44,844 nucleotides of DNA from Candidatus Peribacteraceae bacterium (GCA_028703835.1 JAQVMB010000012.1:1-44844), one strand, 5' to 3'. Counted from the stretch's first letter, positions 10,301 to 20,977 are shown. Numbers and translations are program-made. Notes: a model not told the origin generated them from the sequence alone.

Positions 10301-11487
10301 GTTCCACGTACGTCCCTCCTCCGCCCGCTTCCTCCTCCGTTTCCACCGTCTACCCTTCCGCCCCCGTCGCCCGCTGCGGCGACGCCGTCGTCCAAGGGGA
10401 TGAGCAGTGCGATGACGGGAACAGTCTCAACGCCGACGGCTGCACCAATGCCTGCAGGATTCCCTTCTGCGGCGACGGCATCGCCCAGCAGACCGAGCAG
10501 TGCGATGACGGCAACGACAATGAGACGGACGGCTGCACGACACGCTGCAAGTACCCCTCCTGCGGCGACTCCATCGTCCAATCCGGCGAGGAGTGTGACG
10601 ACGGCAATACCTCCAACGATGACTTGTGCACGACGGAATGTCGCAAGCCCCGTTGCGGGGACGGTCTCTTGTACCCGGTCGAGCAGTGCGACGACGGCGC
10701 TCAAAACTCCGACACACTCTCCGACCGCTGCCGCAAGGATTGCACCTTCCCCCGCTGCGGGGACAGGGTGCAGGACAGCGGCGAGCAGTGCGACGACGGG
10801 AACAATGCCAACGAGGATCTCTGCACCGCGGACTGCCGCCGTCCCCGTTGCGGCGACGGTTTCGTCCAGCCCGGTGAGGAATGTGACGACGCCAACACCT
10901 CCAACGACGACGATTGCACTTCCCTCTGCAAATCCTCCCGCTGCGGTGACGGCTTCCTCCAGAGTGGCGAACAGTGTGACAGCGGTTCCCTCAATTCCGA
11001 CTACACTCCCAATGCGTGCCGCAAAGATTGCACGCCGGCACATTGCGGCGACGGCGTTCTGGATCGAAACGAGCAGTGCGACGACATGAACACTGACGAC
11101 AATGATCGCTGCTCCAACCTGTGCAAGCTGCCCGTCTGCGGCGACGGCATCGTCCAGCAGGGAGAACAGTGTGACGGAGGCCAGAATTGCCGTTCCACAT
11201 GCCAGCTTGCCCGCTGCGGGGACGGCACCTTGGATACGAACGAGCAGTGTGATGACGGCAATGTCACCGACGGTGACGGCTGCTCATCTTCTTGCCAGCG
11301 TGTTGCGGCTGTGACGCAACCGCTCGTCACGCATCCCTCGGCTCCATATACCGCGGCGGCCGTTCCTATCCAGTTTTCCTACCCCGTCACTGCTCCCCTC
11401 AACCAGAGCGGCCCCGCCGCGCTCATCATCATGGTCGCAGGAGCAGGAGCTGGGTTTGCGTGGGTGAAGAGGAAGAGGAAAAACTGA
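7363..11487 (+). CDS. Giant DUF4215-array surface protein with Ig-like and lectin-like N-terminal domains (1374 aa)
   Basis: After a signal/anchor helix (IGLLMLLVAAAGSSLYMGG) come two Ig-like beta domains (about 40-145 and 146-230: FHVGDSITITWSK, IHAGDSTLVTWTS). DUF4215 modules follow, then a beta-rich insert (about 365-510) with VPQGATKLWVSFGDDYYADN, which looks like a sugar-binding LecA/galactose-binding-type fold (tentative). Next are about eight longer DUF4215 modules ending in GWxC, a short Pro/Ser stalk (three STYVPPPPASSS units, 10219-10350), and about ten compact modules. The C-terminus is LNQSGPAALIIMVAG, the rest of a helix, then VKRKRKN. In total there are about 23 CGDG...QCDDGN modules. 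It differs from its neighbours in having almost no Ser/Arg stalk. It is likely a cell-surface adhesin; ligand unknown. Confidence 0.88.
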   Translation: MAKMLMPIKAHFLHWRTAIGLLMLLVAAAGSSLYMGGTTALASLTVTSGNGTITLANKTTGNNTFHVGDSITITWSKTDPAQPMSCLRYGNVQYIINSDYFSSSEKFGGSKTVTLGSHGYYGCYIGASSGFPQADFFFSVYPDQAPTITVLPSSIHAGDSTLVTWTSGGWANGECTFWSSDGKWNTAAAFGGMTFTPEVGVRTSYTVDFFYGCSTSLVNEQKKAATLTVSPPVVCGDGAVEEAEQCDDHNTAPGDGCSGDCVIEDGWHCTWDTTLQKSKCSAVCQDGIKAGDEECDNAEWNNADACTISCKLPVCGNGFRQDSEECDNGDATDGDGCSHDCKVERGYTCRSLDGLCSAWWDTAGSGKQDPVLLLSDLHGGQVITFNTFGQIRYANIQGVNYTTDCKDGFAAPASTSYQPPNYATFPRTIAEILGQKIGIAQFTDDAGNVVPPDVATPMNKGAILLSKFDPSVSASSRIKVPQGATKLWVSFGDDYYADNTGTCTVSNVTIDSQSATPSSLTFSPKNGPFLDCPQGCTTLCGDGIVAGAEECDDNEADPDGEDGCSAACAVETGWSCAHNGTKSVCQKCGNGTKEGTEACDDGNTDPTEGCNGMCSGVVPGWICLPDAQGNTVCQMCGNGIIEGTETCDDHNTTSDDGCSYQECRVETGWQCVNGAAYGESICQKCGNGKIEGNETCDDKQASPQDNDGCSASCQIETDWSCTHNDTKSVCQKCGNGKVEGGETCDDGNAVNGDGCSSLCTLEDGWACVVGRVPVCKSVCGDSLVKGSEQCDDGATSNKDGCSSLCTLEDGWSCIGTPSSCTKNCGDGVVDTAKGEQCDDKNAKDNDGCTSCLVDDGYSCTNTPSKCAPTCGNGSKDNGEQCDDGNTGGNDGCTGSCKMEIGWTCTNTICGPVCGDGLVKGTEQCDDANTQNNDGCSSYCRKESTISVAASSARSTYVPPPPASSSVSTYVPPPPASSSARSTYVPPPPASSSVSTVYPSAPVARCGDAVVQGDEQCDDGNSLNADGCTNACRIPFCGDGIAQQTEQCDDGNDNETDGCTTRCKYPSCGDSIVQSGEECDDGNTSNDDLCTTECRKPRCGDGLLYPVEQCDDGAQNSDTLSDRCRKDCTFPRCGDRVQDSGEQCDDGNNANEDLCTADCRRPRCGDGFVQPGEECDDANTSNDDDCTSLCKSSRCGDGFLQSGEQCDSGSLNSDYTPNACRKDCTPAHCGDGVLDRNEQCDDMNTDDNDRCSNLCKLPVCGDGIVQQGEQCDGGQNCRSTCQLARCGDGTLDTNEQCDDGNVTDGDGCSSSCQRVAAVTQPLVTHPSAPYTAAAVPIQFSYPVTAPLNQSGPAALIIMVAGAGAGFAWVKRKRKN

Positions 11488-11535
11488 GGGTAAGTGAAGG
11501 AGAAGACAGACATTTCTTTCGTCCGCCGATTCTGG

Positions 11536-11541
11536 TAGTTT
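11536..11541 (+). promoter_or_regulatory. Extended -10 box, TGG-TAGTTT
   Basis: TAGTTT preceded by TGG ends 8 nt before ATG 11550. It supports that internal ATG over the upstream in-frame extension, which overlaps the preceding gene. Confidence 0.5.
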
Positions 11542-11549
11542 CAGCGCCA

Positions 11550-14500
11550 ATGACGAAGAAGAGGGTTTTCCTCGCGGCGGTGTTGGGTGTGGCGATCATA
11601 ACCGGTGTTTCTTGGGCGTTTTCGGCACAGATGCGCCACCTGACGGCACGGGTCTTTCTGGCGCAATGGGAAGAGGAAGGAGGCGAAGAGGCGGGCGCGG
11701 GTGGGGAAGATCTGGTGATCGACTGTGGGAGCGGATCTTGTGATGGGGGAGAGAATTGCAAGAACTGTCCTCAAGATTGTGCTTGCGAGGAGGGCTTTCG
11801 ATGCGGGAGGCCCTACTGGGGAACATATGCGGGTGATGATATGTGTGTTTATTTTTGCGGCAATGGAACCTGTGACGGAGGCTCAATAGCGTCAGAGGTG
11901 AGTGAAGATTGTGATACCTGCCCGCAAGATTGTCCTTGCGGGGAGGGACAGGAATGTAGCACGTTGGGTTATATCGATTTTGGAATGCAGGGCGGCGCTT
12001 GCGTCGACTCAGAATCGTCCTCTTCCGAGGGGTCGGAGGATTCGGGCAGTTCCGAGGAGCCGGAGGATCCCGATGATGCGGGGGATGCGGCGGACGACTC
12101 CGGTGACTCAGGCGATGCGGGCGACTCGGGCGATGCGGGCGATCCGGACTCCGGAGATGAGGATTCCTCTTCCTCTTCCTCCGAACCCGGCTGCGGCGAT
12201 GGCAAAAAGGGTTCAGACGAGGAATGCGACGATGGCGACAAAAACGGGACGGAGCAGTCGACCTGTACGGATGAATGCAAGAAGAAGAGGTGCGGCGACG
12301 GGCATGTGGATAAGAACATGGGCGAGCAATGTGACAACGGGGATCCGAATACGTACGATGCGATGGCGGGTTCCGTTTCCCGGGAGGACGGGGAAGGAGG
12401 TGCTCCGAATATCCCCGCGGGCATCGCGAATGGCATTGATCCGAAGCCTTCACTGAGTAACGGCAATCCGGATGCGTTGCACAGCAAAGCTTGGGATGAT
12501 GCCCTCAAGGAGAGTGATTGCATTGCCAAGACATGCAAGCGCACGGTATGTGCCAAGGCATTCGAGGGGGGCGGGAATGTTGGATCCACCTGCTACATTC
12601 ATCACGTGTATCAGGAGGGAGACAAAGATTGCGTGGACTTTCCGATGCAGGAGGATGCGGAGGGGAACATGGTGGGCATCCCGGGCAACAATCCCTTGGG
12701 CGTGCAGATCGATCTCTCCGGCTGCCCCCGGGCGCCGGGCATGAACGTCAACAATTTCAATGATATCTTCATCCTGCCGCCGGAGCGCAGCACGCAGGGG
12801 CTGGAGATGGGAGTGGATGAGGAGATGTTCTCGCAGGTGCCGCGTGCAAAAAACAATGATCCGGGGGAGAAGCTTTTTGCATTCATCACGCGCATGTTCC
12901 CGTTCCTTGCACACCTGCAGGCGGATACTTCCAGGCTTCCATCCTCCGCGCTTCTGGCGGATGTCAACGGCCAACCGTTTTCAAGCAACGAATGCACTGC
13001 CACGGGAGCAAGGACATGCGATCTGTATCCGAATCTCTATTATTGTGTCGAGAGATACGGGGTATCTTGTCCTGTGGGTAACGTCACGGTGCATGGCCCT
13101 TGTTGCCAAGTGCCTGGTGGGGAAACGCAAGGAAGCATATTGGAGTTTATGGGCAACTATAAAGACACAACTGCCAGACGATATGCCATCGTTGAGCAGT
13201 CAAAAGGCTTGTGTTCTGTTTCCGGAGATTGCAAGAGCGGAGTTTGTTACGATCCGGCAACCGGTACGGAGACGACGGATAACGGCGGCCGAAGCGGAGT
13301 GACATACTGTACGGATGCGCATCCTTGTGACTATGGATGGTGTGCTCCGGTGCAGCTGACGGTCTTTCCGCCGTGTTGCAATGCAGGGGCGAAAGATGAT
13401 ACGGCCAACAGCTATACGACAGACAGGACGAAGGGGGCCAACTACAACGGTGATATTATTTGCGCGGATTCCAAGTGTGTCATCCCGCAAGTCTCTCCCT
13501 ATCGGGGGGAGGGAGGCGGCGGTGGTGAGGCGGAACCGGGGAAAAATCAGACAAAGGGACGTTCTCCCACGAATCAACCTGCTTCAACGAAGCAGTCTAC
13601 TCCCCGGATCCAGGACGATAGTCGCAGTTCCGCCGGTGTTTCTTCAGACAGCCCCTCCTCCGACGAGGGCGGGGATGATGATGCGGATGACGACGACGGC
13701 CGCACTGTCAATTTCACCGGGGTCCGATACGGTGGAGTACGGTCTTCCGCCCGTTCCGGCTCCGGTTCTTCCGCCCGCACGTCCTCTCTGAGGAGTTCTT
13801 CCTCTTCGCGCGCCTCTTCCCTGAGAAGTTCTTCCTCTTCCCGCACCTCGAACAGCTCCTCCGGCAACAAAGCCTCCTCCGCCTCCTCCTCGTATCGTTC
13901 CTCCTCTTCCACCCACACGAGCGCCGCCCCCATCGACTATTGCAACGACTACGGTCTCTTTTGCTCCTCCTCCTCCGCACGTTCCGGAAGCATCTCTTCC
14001 GGCGTCGTCTATTCATCCCACGCTTCCTCCCTCCATTTGGCCGCCGTATCCTCCTCAACTGCCAGCAATTCTTTCTTCTTCAGTGCCTCCTCTGCCGCCT
14101 CTTCCCCTTTCACTTCCTCTTCCCCCATCGTTGTCTTCAACGCCGGCAGCAGCAGCAGCGCCAGTAGCATCATCTCCCCCTCCTGCGGCAACGGCGTCAT
14201 GGAGCAGTACCTCGGCGAGGAGTGCGACAGCGGACCCCTCAACGGTGCTCCCGGCAACGCCTGTGATGCTTCCTGCCGTCTCTTTCCCTCCTGCGGCAAC
14301 GGCAAGATCGATCCCGGCGAAGCCTGCGACGACGGCAGCCTCAACGGAACGTCCGCCTCCCGCTGCACCGCCGCCTGTACCCTCCCGTCCTCCGTCCAGC
14401 CTTTCTGCGGCGACGGTTCCCTCCAGGCCGGTGAGGAGTGCGACCATGGTTCCCGCAACGGCGTCTTCCCGGATGCGTGCTCGAGTGCCTGCCGCCTCCT

Positions 14501-15122
14501 TCCGCTCTGCGGCAACGCCGTCCTCGAGACAGGTGAGGAATGCGACGACGGCGCCAGAAACGGCCTCTCCATCAGCCCCTGCACCCTCGACTGCCGCCTG
14601 TTTCCTCCCTGCGGCAACCGCCGTCTCGACCCCGGCGAGACCTGCGATGACGGCAACCAGAATGTCGGAGACGGCTGCGATCCGTCCTGTCACCTGGAAC
14701 CCGGCATCCAGGCCTTCTGCGGCGACAACATCGTGGAGTTGGGTGAACAGTGCGATGACGGTGCGCAGAACAGCGACCTCCTTCCCGACCATTGTCGTAC
14801 GCGTTGCATCCTGCCGTACTGCAGTGACGGCGTGCTGGACATCGGAGAGCAGTGCGATTACGGCCAGATGAACGGCACGCCCTCCTCCCCCTGCGACAGC
14901 ACCTGCCGTGCGGTCGTTTCCGTCGCCGGTTCCGTTATCCAACCTCTTTCGCAGCAACAACAGCAAGTCACCATGAACGTCCCCTTCGTCGGCTCCGTCG
15001 TCACGGTCCCCCTCACGCAGCAACCCCTCCAGCAGACCGGCCCCGCCGCCCTCATCGCCGTGGCGGGAGGAGCGGCGGCGGGCTATGCGTGGATGCGGAG
15101 GAAGAAAAAGCGCTTGCCCTGA
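11550..15122 (+). CDS. Secreted Cys/Ser-rich DUF4215 surface protein, paralogue 1 (1190 aa)
   Basis: The start at ATG 11550 gives MTKKRVFLAAVLGVAIITGV, a clear signal/anchor helix; the longer open frame from 11292 overlaps the upstream gene. Order of parts: conserved TARVFLAQWEEEGG; two CGxGxCDGG..C..CPQDC modules; an acidic Asp/Ser linker (about 150-210); DUF4215-like modules; a unique Cys-containing domain (about 270-620) with KAWDDAL, CKRTVCAKAFEGG, CYIHHVYQEG and FNDIFILPPE; a Ser/Arg stalk (about 730-870); seven or eight DUF4215 modules; and the LQQTGPAALIAVAGG anchor ending MRRKKKRLP. The unique domain is shared only with the next gene (DDAIARSGC, CFIHHVFEEG, YADIFILPPE), so the pair is a tandem duplication. 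The domain's function is not recognised. Confidence 0.88.
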   Translation: MTKKRVFLAAVLGVAIITGVSWAFSAQMRHLTARVFLAQWEEEGGEEAGAGGEDLVIDCGSGSCDGGENCKNCPQDCACEEGFRCGRPYWGTYAGDDMCVYFCGNGTCDGGSIASEVSEDCDTCPQDCPCGEGQECSTLGYIDFGMQGGACVDSESSSSEGSEDSGSSEEPEDPDDAGDAADDSGDSGDAGDSGDAGDPDSGDEDSSSSSSEPGCGDGKKGSDEECDDGDKNGTEQSTCTDECKKKRCGDGHVDKNMGEQCDNGDPNTYDAMAGSVSREDGEGGAPNIPAGIANGIDPKPSLSNGNPDALHSKAWDDALKESDCIAKTCKRTVCAKAFEGGGNVGSTCYIHHVYQEGDKDCVDFPMQEDAEGNMVGIPGNNPLGVQIDLSGCPRAPGMNVNNFNDIFILPPERSTQGLEMGVDEEMFSQVPRAKNNDPGEKLFAFITRMFPFLAHLQADTSRLPSSALLADVNGQPFSSNECTATGARTCDLYPNLYYCVERYGVSCPVGNVTVHGPCCQVPGGETQGSILEFMGNYKDTTARRYAIVEQSKGLCSVSGDCKSGVCYDPATGTETTDNGGRSGVTYCTDAHPCDYGWCAPVQLTVFPPCCNAGAKDDTANSYTTDRTKGANYNGDIICADSKCVIPQVSPYRGEGGGGGEAEPGKNQTKGRSPTNQPASTKQSTPRIQDDSRSSAGVSSDSPSSDEGGDDDADDDDGRTVNFTGVRYGGVRSSARSGSGSSARTSSLRSSSSSRASSLRSSSSSRTSNSSSGNKASSASSSYRSSSSTHTSAAPIDYCNDYGLFCSSSSARSGSISSGVVYSSHASSLHLAAVSSSTASNSFFFSASSAASSPFTSSSPIVVFNAGSSSSASSIISPSCGNGVMEQYLGEECDSGPLNGAPGNACDASCRLFPSCGNGKIDPGEACDDGSLNGTSASRCTAACTLPSSVQPFCGDGSLQAGEECDHGSRNGVFPDACSSACRLLPLCGNAVLETGEECDDGARNGLSISPCTLDCRLFPPCGNRRLDPGETCDDGNQNVGDGCDPSCHLEPGIQAFCGDNIVELGEQCDDGAQNSDLLPDHCRTRCILPYCSDGVLDIGEQCDYGQMNGTPSSPCDSTCRAVVSVAGSVIQPLSQQQQQVTMNVPFVGSVVTVPLTQQPLQQTGPAALIAVAGGAAAGYAWMRRKKKRLP

Positions 15123-15125
15123 GGA

Positions 15126-15142
15126 GCCCCGCACAGTGGGAT
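15126..15142 (+). other. Hairpin after stop codon, second homologous copy
   Basis: This is the counterpart of the 7227 and 18879 hairpins, with a GCCCCGC/GTGGGAT stem. It contains G-T wobbles and one outer mismatch relative to the 7227 copy. Confidence 0.4.
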
Positions 15143-15252
15143 GATGAAGGGTGGATGCGGAGAAGGAAAGGTTGAGAGTAATGCATTGGGGGAAGGGTTG
15201 TTTGAGCAGCCTTCCTTCGCTGCGTCACATTCCCCTTTGCTTGCCTCTCTGG

Positions 15253-15258
15253 TAGTGT
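15253..15258 (+). promoter_or_regulatory. Extended -10 box, TGG-TAGTGT
   Basis: TAGTGT preceded by TGG ends 8 nt before ATG 15267, matching the spacing of the paralogous gene at 11550. Confidence 0.5.
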
Positions 15259-15266
15259 TCCTGCCA

Positions 15267-18200
15267 ATGTCGAAGAAGAAGATCTTCCTAGCGGCGTTGG
15301 GATTGACGGTATTTCTTTCCGCTTCATGGGGGGCATCGGCCACGTTCCGCCGTTTCACCGCGCGCGTATTCCTGGCGCAGTGGGAGGAGGACGGCGGCTG
15401 GGAAGAGGAGGAGCCTCCGTCGGATGATCCCGGTGCCGGAGAGGGAGATTCGGAGGGCCCAGAAGGAAACGTTCCTTGTAGTTCACTCGGGCCCGGTGCC
15501 ACGTGTCCCGGAGACTGCTACTGCGACCAGAACACAAAGTGCGATGTTGGTGGTGTTTGCGACACGTACCGCGGGAACAGTGAATGTGATCAGTGGATTA
15601 CTTATGAACCTTGTGAAGATGGGAGTGGATGTTTGCAGGGGACTGTCCATCCTGAAGATTGTAACAATAGCGGTGGAGATTGCCCTTGTGAGGCAGGAAC
15701 ACAATGTAAAGCGTTAGGTTGGGATTATTACACAGGAGATCCTGCATACGATTGCATATTTGAATCTTCCGATCCTGAAGAGGAAAATGATACTCCAGAA
15801 CCTGAAGTTCCTGAAGAAGACGGTGATACACCACAAACTGATCCTGATCCCTGGGTACCCGATGCAGTCGATGATGTGCCCGATGATGGCTGCGTCGGTA
15901 GTTCGTGCGGTGAGAGTGAATCTTCTTCTGATTCCTCATCTCCCGTCGCTGTATGTGGCGATGGCATCGTACAGAGTGGTGAGGAGTGCGACGAAGGCAA
16001 GGCGGAGACGAGTGAGTCGTACCCAAATCTCAACCGCATCGGCCATGACACTTCCGTGTGTAAAGAGGGTGGCAAGTGTTCCGATAATGTTGTGAACATC
16101 CCGGTAACCATCGCCGATGCCGTCGATCCTCTGCCTTCGTTCTCCGATCCTCGTCCTTATGCGCGCCACAACAAGACGTGGGATGACGCGATTGCACGAA
16201 GCGGTTGTCTGGATACATGCAAACGGTCGGCATGCGCCAAAGCATTCGCTGGTGGCGAACAGCCGAAATCCACCTGCTTCATTCACCATGTATTTGAGGA
16301 GGGAGAGGAGAGCTGCTTGGAACTTCCTCTGCAGGAGGACAGCGAAGGCAACGTGGTTGGCATCGAAGACAAGAACAATCCCCTCGGCGTGAAGATTGAT
16401 CTCTCGCGCTGTACTCCTGCCTTGGGTATGAACGTGAACAGCTACGCGGACATTTTTATCCTGCCTCCCGAAAGCAGTGGGCAGGGTTTGGAGTTCGGTT
16501 ACGACTTGTTTGCGCAGGCTCCTCTCGCCACAACCATCGCCCAAGAACACTCATCGTGGGAGCAGCTGCGTGCGCTCATGACGCGGTCCTTTCCATTCCT
16601 CGCGCGTCTGTCGGCCTCAGCCGATCCTCTTTCCTCCCCATTGCTGGCAGCGGCGGAAGGTGGAGAAAAAATCAATGGCACTAATAGTTGCGTCAAGCCT
16701 GGGGAATACACGTGTGACATCAATCCAAATCTCTATTATTGCGTTGATGTTAAGAAGTTTGAAACATCATGTCCGGGTGGAGATAAAAAACACCGATGCT
16801 GTCAGATCAGTACCGAGAGGACATACACTGATGATCAAGGTAATAGAAAGCAAATAGGAAATGTGTTGAAACTGGTCGCAGAGAAAGAAGGAGGAGCAAG
16901 GCAATATGACATTCAGGAAGAGGGGGGAGAGTATGATGATCAGGGAAGAAAGAAGTGTAAGTATAGCGGTCAGTGTAAGAGTGGATACTGTTACGACAGT
17001 GAACTTTATGATGCTAAAGGCGTTTATAAATTATGTTCAGGGCTCGGCTCATTTGACAATAGGGATGATTGCGATATAAAAGTGGGGCGGTGTGCAGGAT
17101 ATAGAATCACAGTCTTTCCACCCTGTTGTAACAATGTGGAAGTTAAAAAGGTAAATGGGAAAGAAGTGGACAGTAGTGGCACTGCGTATGTGTCTCCGGA
17201 CTCCGAAACGTACAGCAGATACTACATTTGCTCCGATTCGAAGTGTATCGGGCCAAGCGACAATGATGATTCTTCTCCTGGCTCTCCTCCGGGCGATGAA
17301 GGAGGGCCTCCTACAGGACAGAACACCGCAACGGGACGTCCCCCATCCAACAGTCCGGCACCCAATCGCGGTGATGGAGTTTCGTTAACTATCAATAGGT
17401 TTCCCGATCCACGTCCACGGCAACCTTCTTCTAATGGCCCCTCCTCTGAGGACGGAGGTGATGATGACGATGGCGGTGGTGGAGGCGGTGGCGGAGGCGG
17501 TGGAGGCGGGGGTGGCGAACGGTCTTTGCGCAGTTCCTCGTCGCGCGGCAGTTCCGCATCATCATCGTCAAAAGGGTCTTCCTCCCGCTCGGCTTCCTCG
17601 GGTAGCAGGTCGTCAGGCGGGTCTTCATCGCACTTTTCCTCGGGACGCTCGAGCAGCCTGCGCATCGACTACTGCCTCGAGTACGGTCTGTACTGCTCTT
17701 CCTCTTCGAGGAGGAGCTCCTCCTCCGGAACCGCCTACTCTTCACACGCCGGTTACTCTTCACATGTCACTTACTCTTCACACGCCGGTTACTCTTCGCA
17801 CATTTCTTCTCTCCATTTGGCCGCTGTTTCTTCCTCCTCGGCTGCCAGTCAACCGTTCTCCTTCTTATTCTCTTCCTCCGCTTTACCACCTGTTTCCGTC
17901 GCTTCCAGCAGCAGCGGCGGCATTATCTCCCCATCCTGCGGCAACGGCATCCGGGAGACGTATTTCGGGGAGGAGTGCGATATCGGCTCTCTGAATGGAA
18001 CGCCGGGCGCTTCCTGCACCGCATCCTGCCGTTTCCCGCCTGCCTGCGGGGACGGGAGATTGGACGTTGGCGAAGCTTGCGATGACGGCGCGTTCAACGG
18101 TACTGCCTCTTCCCGCTGTACGTTCTCCTGCACTCTCCCGCCGGGCATCCAGCCTTTCTGCGGCGACGGTTCCCTCCAAGCCGGTGAGGAGTGTGATCAC

Positions 18201-18875
18201 GGAAGCCGGAACGGTGTTTTCCCGGATGCGTGCTCGAGTACTTGCCGTCTCCTTCCGCTCTGCGGCAACGGCATCCTCGAGACAGGTGAGGAATGCGACG
18301 ACGGCGCCAGAAACGGCCTCTCCATCAGCCCCTGCACCCTCGACTGCCGCCTGCTTCCTTCCTGCGGCAACAAGCGTCTGGATCCAGGCGAAACCTGCGA
18401 TGACGGGAACCAAGTCAATGGCGACGGCTGCGACAATACCTGCCACCTCGAACCCGGCATCCAGCCCTTCTGCGGCGACGCCATCGTGTCGCTCGGCGAA
18501 CAGTGCGACGACGGCGCGCAGAACTCCGACCTCCTCCCCGACCGCTGCCGCACCCGCTGCATCCTGCCGTACTGCAGCGACGGCGTCCTGGACATCGGGG
18601 AGCAGTGCGATTACGGACAGATGAACGGCTCCCCCTCCTCCCCCTGCGACAGCACCTGCCGTGCGGTCGTTTCCGTCGCCGGTTCCGTGATCCAACCTCT
18701 TTCGCAGCAACAACAGCAAGTCACCATGAACGTCCCCTTCGTCGGCTCCGTCGTCACGGTCCCGCTCACACAGCAGCCCCTCCAGCAGACCGGCCCCGCC
18801 GCTCTCATCGCCGTGGCGGGAGGCGCGGCCGCGGGCTATGCGTGGATGCGGAGGAAGAAAAAGCGCTTGCCCTGA
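15267..18875 (+). CDS. Secreted Cys/Ser-rich DUF4215 surface protein, paralogue 2 (1202 aa)
   Basis: The start at ATG 15267 (MSKKKIFLAALGLTVFL) matches the paralogue and the -10 box; an upstream in-frame ATG at 15141 would precede the promoter. Parts in order: signal/anchor helix; FTARVFLAQWEEDGG; a Cys-rich segment with CPGDCYCDQNTKC and CPCEAGTQCKALG; an acidic linker (about 170-215); one DUF4215-like unit; the paralogue-specific domain (about 270-660: KTWDDAIARSGC, CKRSACAKAFAGG, ADIFILPPES); a poly-Gly run (about 735-752); a Ser stalk with AGYSSH/TYSSH units; about seven DUF4215 modules; and the LQQTGPAALIAVAGG tail. Codons in part of the specific domain (about 16660-17270) are visibly more AT-rich than the rest, hinting at a different history for that segment. 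Confidence 0.88.
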   Translation: MSKKKIFLAALGLTVFLSASWGASATFRRFTARVFLAQWEEDGGWEEEEPPSDDPGAGEGDSEGPEGNVPCSSLGPGATCPGDCYCDQNTKCDVGGVCDTYRGNSECDQWITYEPCEDGSGCLQGTVHPEDCNNSGGDCPCEAGTQCKALGWDYYTGDPAYDCIFESSDPEEENDTPEPEVPEEDGDTPQTDPDPWVPDAVDDVPDDGCVGSSCGESESSSDSSSPVAVCGDGIVQSGEECDEGKAETSESYPNLNRIGHDTSVCKEGGKCSDNVVNIPVTIADAVDPLPSFSDPRPYARHNKTWDDAIARSGCLDTCKRSACAKAFAGGEQPKSTCFIHHVFEEGEESCLELPLQEDSEGNVVGIEDKNNPLGVKIDLSRCTPALGMNVNSYADIFILPPESSGQGLEFGYDLFAQAPLATTIAQEHSSWEQLRALMTRSFPFLARLSASADPLSSPLLAAAEGGEKINGTNSCVKPGEYTCDINPNLYYCVDVKKFETSCPGGDKKHRCCQISTERTYTDDQGNRKQIGNVLKLVAEKEGGARQYDIQEEGGEYDDQGRKKCKYSGQCKSGYCYDSELYDAKGVYKLCSGLGSFDNRDDCDIKVGRCAGYRITVFPPCCNNVEVKKVNGKEVDSSGTAYVSPDSETYSRYYICSDSKCIGPSDNDDSSPGSPPGDEGGPPTGQNTATGRPPSNSPAPNRGDGVSLTINRFPDPRPRQPSSNGPSSEDGGDDDDGGGGGGGGGGGGGGGERSLRSSSSRGSSASSSSKGSSSRSASSGSRSSGGSSSHFSSGRSSSLRIDYCLEYGLYCSSSSRRSSSSGTAYSSHAGYSSHVTYSSHAGYSSHISSLHLAAVSSSSAASQPFSFLFSSSALPPVSVASSSSGGIISPSCGNGIRETYFGEECDIGSLNGTPGASCTASCRFPPACGDGRLDVGEACDDGAFNGTASSRCTFSCTLPPGIQPFCGDGSLQAGEECDHGSRNGVFPDACSSTCRLLPLCGNGILETGEECDDGARNGLSISPCTLDCRLLPSCGNKRLDPGETCDDGNQVNGDGCDNTCHLEPGIQPFCGDAIVSLGEQCDDGAQNSDLLPDRCRTRCILPYCSDGVLDIGEQCDYGQMNGSPSSPCDSTCRAVVSVAGSVIQPLSQQQQQVTMNVPFVGSVVTVPLTQQPLQQTGPAALIAVAGGAAAGYAWMRRKKKRLP

Positions 18876-18878
18876 GGA

Positions 18879-18895
18879 GCCCCGCACAGCGGGAC
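18879..18895 (+). other. Hairpin after stop codon, third homologous copy
   Basis: The stem GCCCCGC/GCGGGAC has one mismatch. It occupies the same place relative to the stop codon as the copies at 7227 and 15126. Confidence 0.4.
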
Positions 18896-18931
18896 GACGA
18901 AGGGTGGATGCGGAGGCGGAGGAAAGGATAG

Positions 18932-19006
18932 GAAGCAAAGGAAGCATAAGAAGCAAAGGAACGTCGCTTCACGTGCATCGTTTACTTCCTCTGCTTCCTT
19001 TGCTTC
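18932..19006 (+). repeat. Low-complexity inverted repeat upstream of ftsH
   Basis: GAAGCAAAGGAAGC (18932-18945) is the exact reverse complement of GCTTCCTTTGCTTC (18993-19006). Each arm also contains further short GAAGCAAAGGA-type iterations, so a long imperfect hairpin can form. Type resembles REP-like intergenic repeats. Confidence 0.65.
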
Positions 19007-19056
19007 TTCTTCGCAAAATCTTGCCCTGCTTCCTTCACGGCTGCAGGCTTCGATGG

Positions 19057-19062
19057 TAAGAT
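19057..19062 (+). promoter_or_regulatory. -10 box TAAGAT before ftsH
   Basis: TAAGAT ends 6 nt before the GTG start at 19069, which supports this GTG and a leaderless or near-leaderless transcript. Confidence 0.5.
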
Positions 19063-19068
19063 CGCGGC

Positions 19069-20976
<1,908 letters not shown>

Positions 20977-20977
20977 C

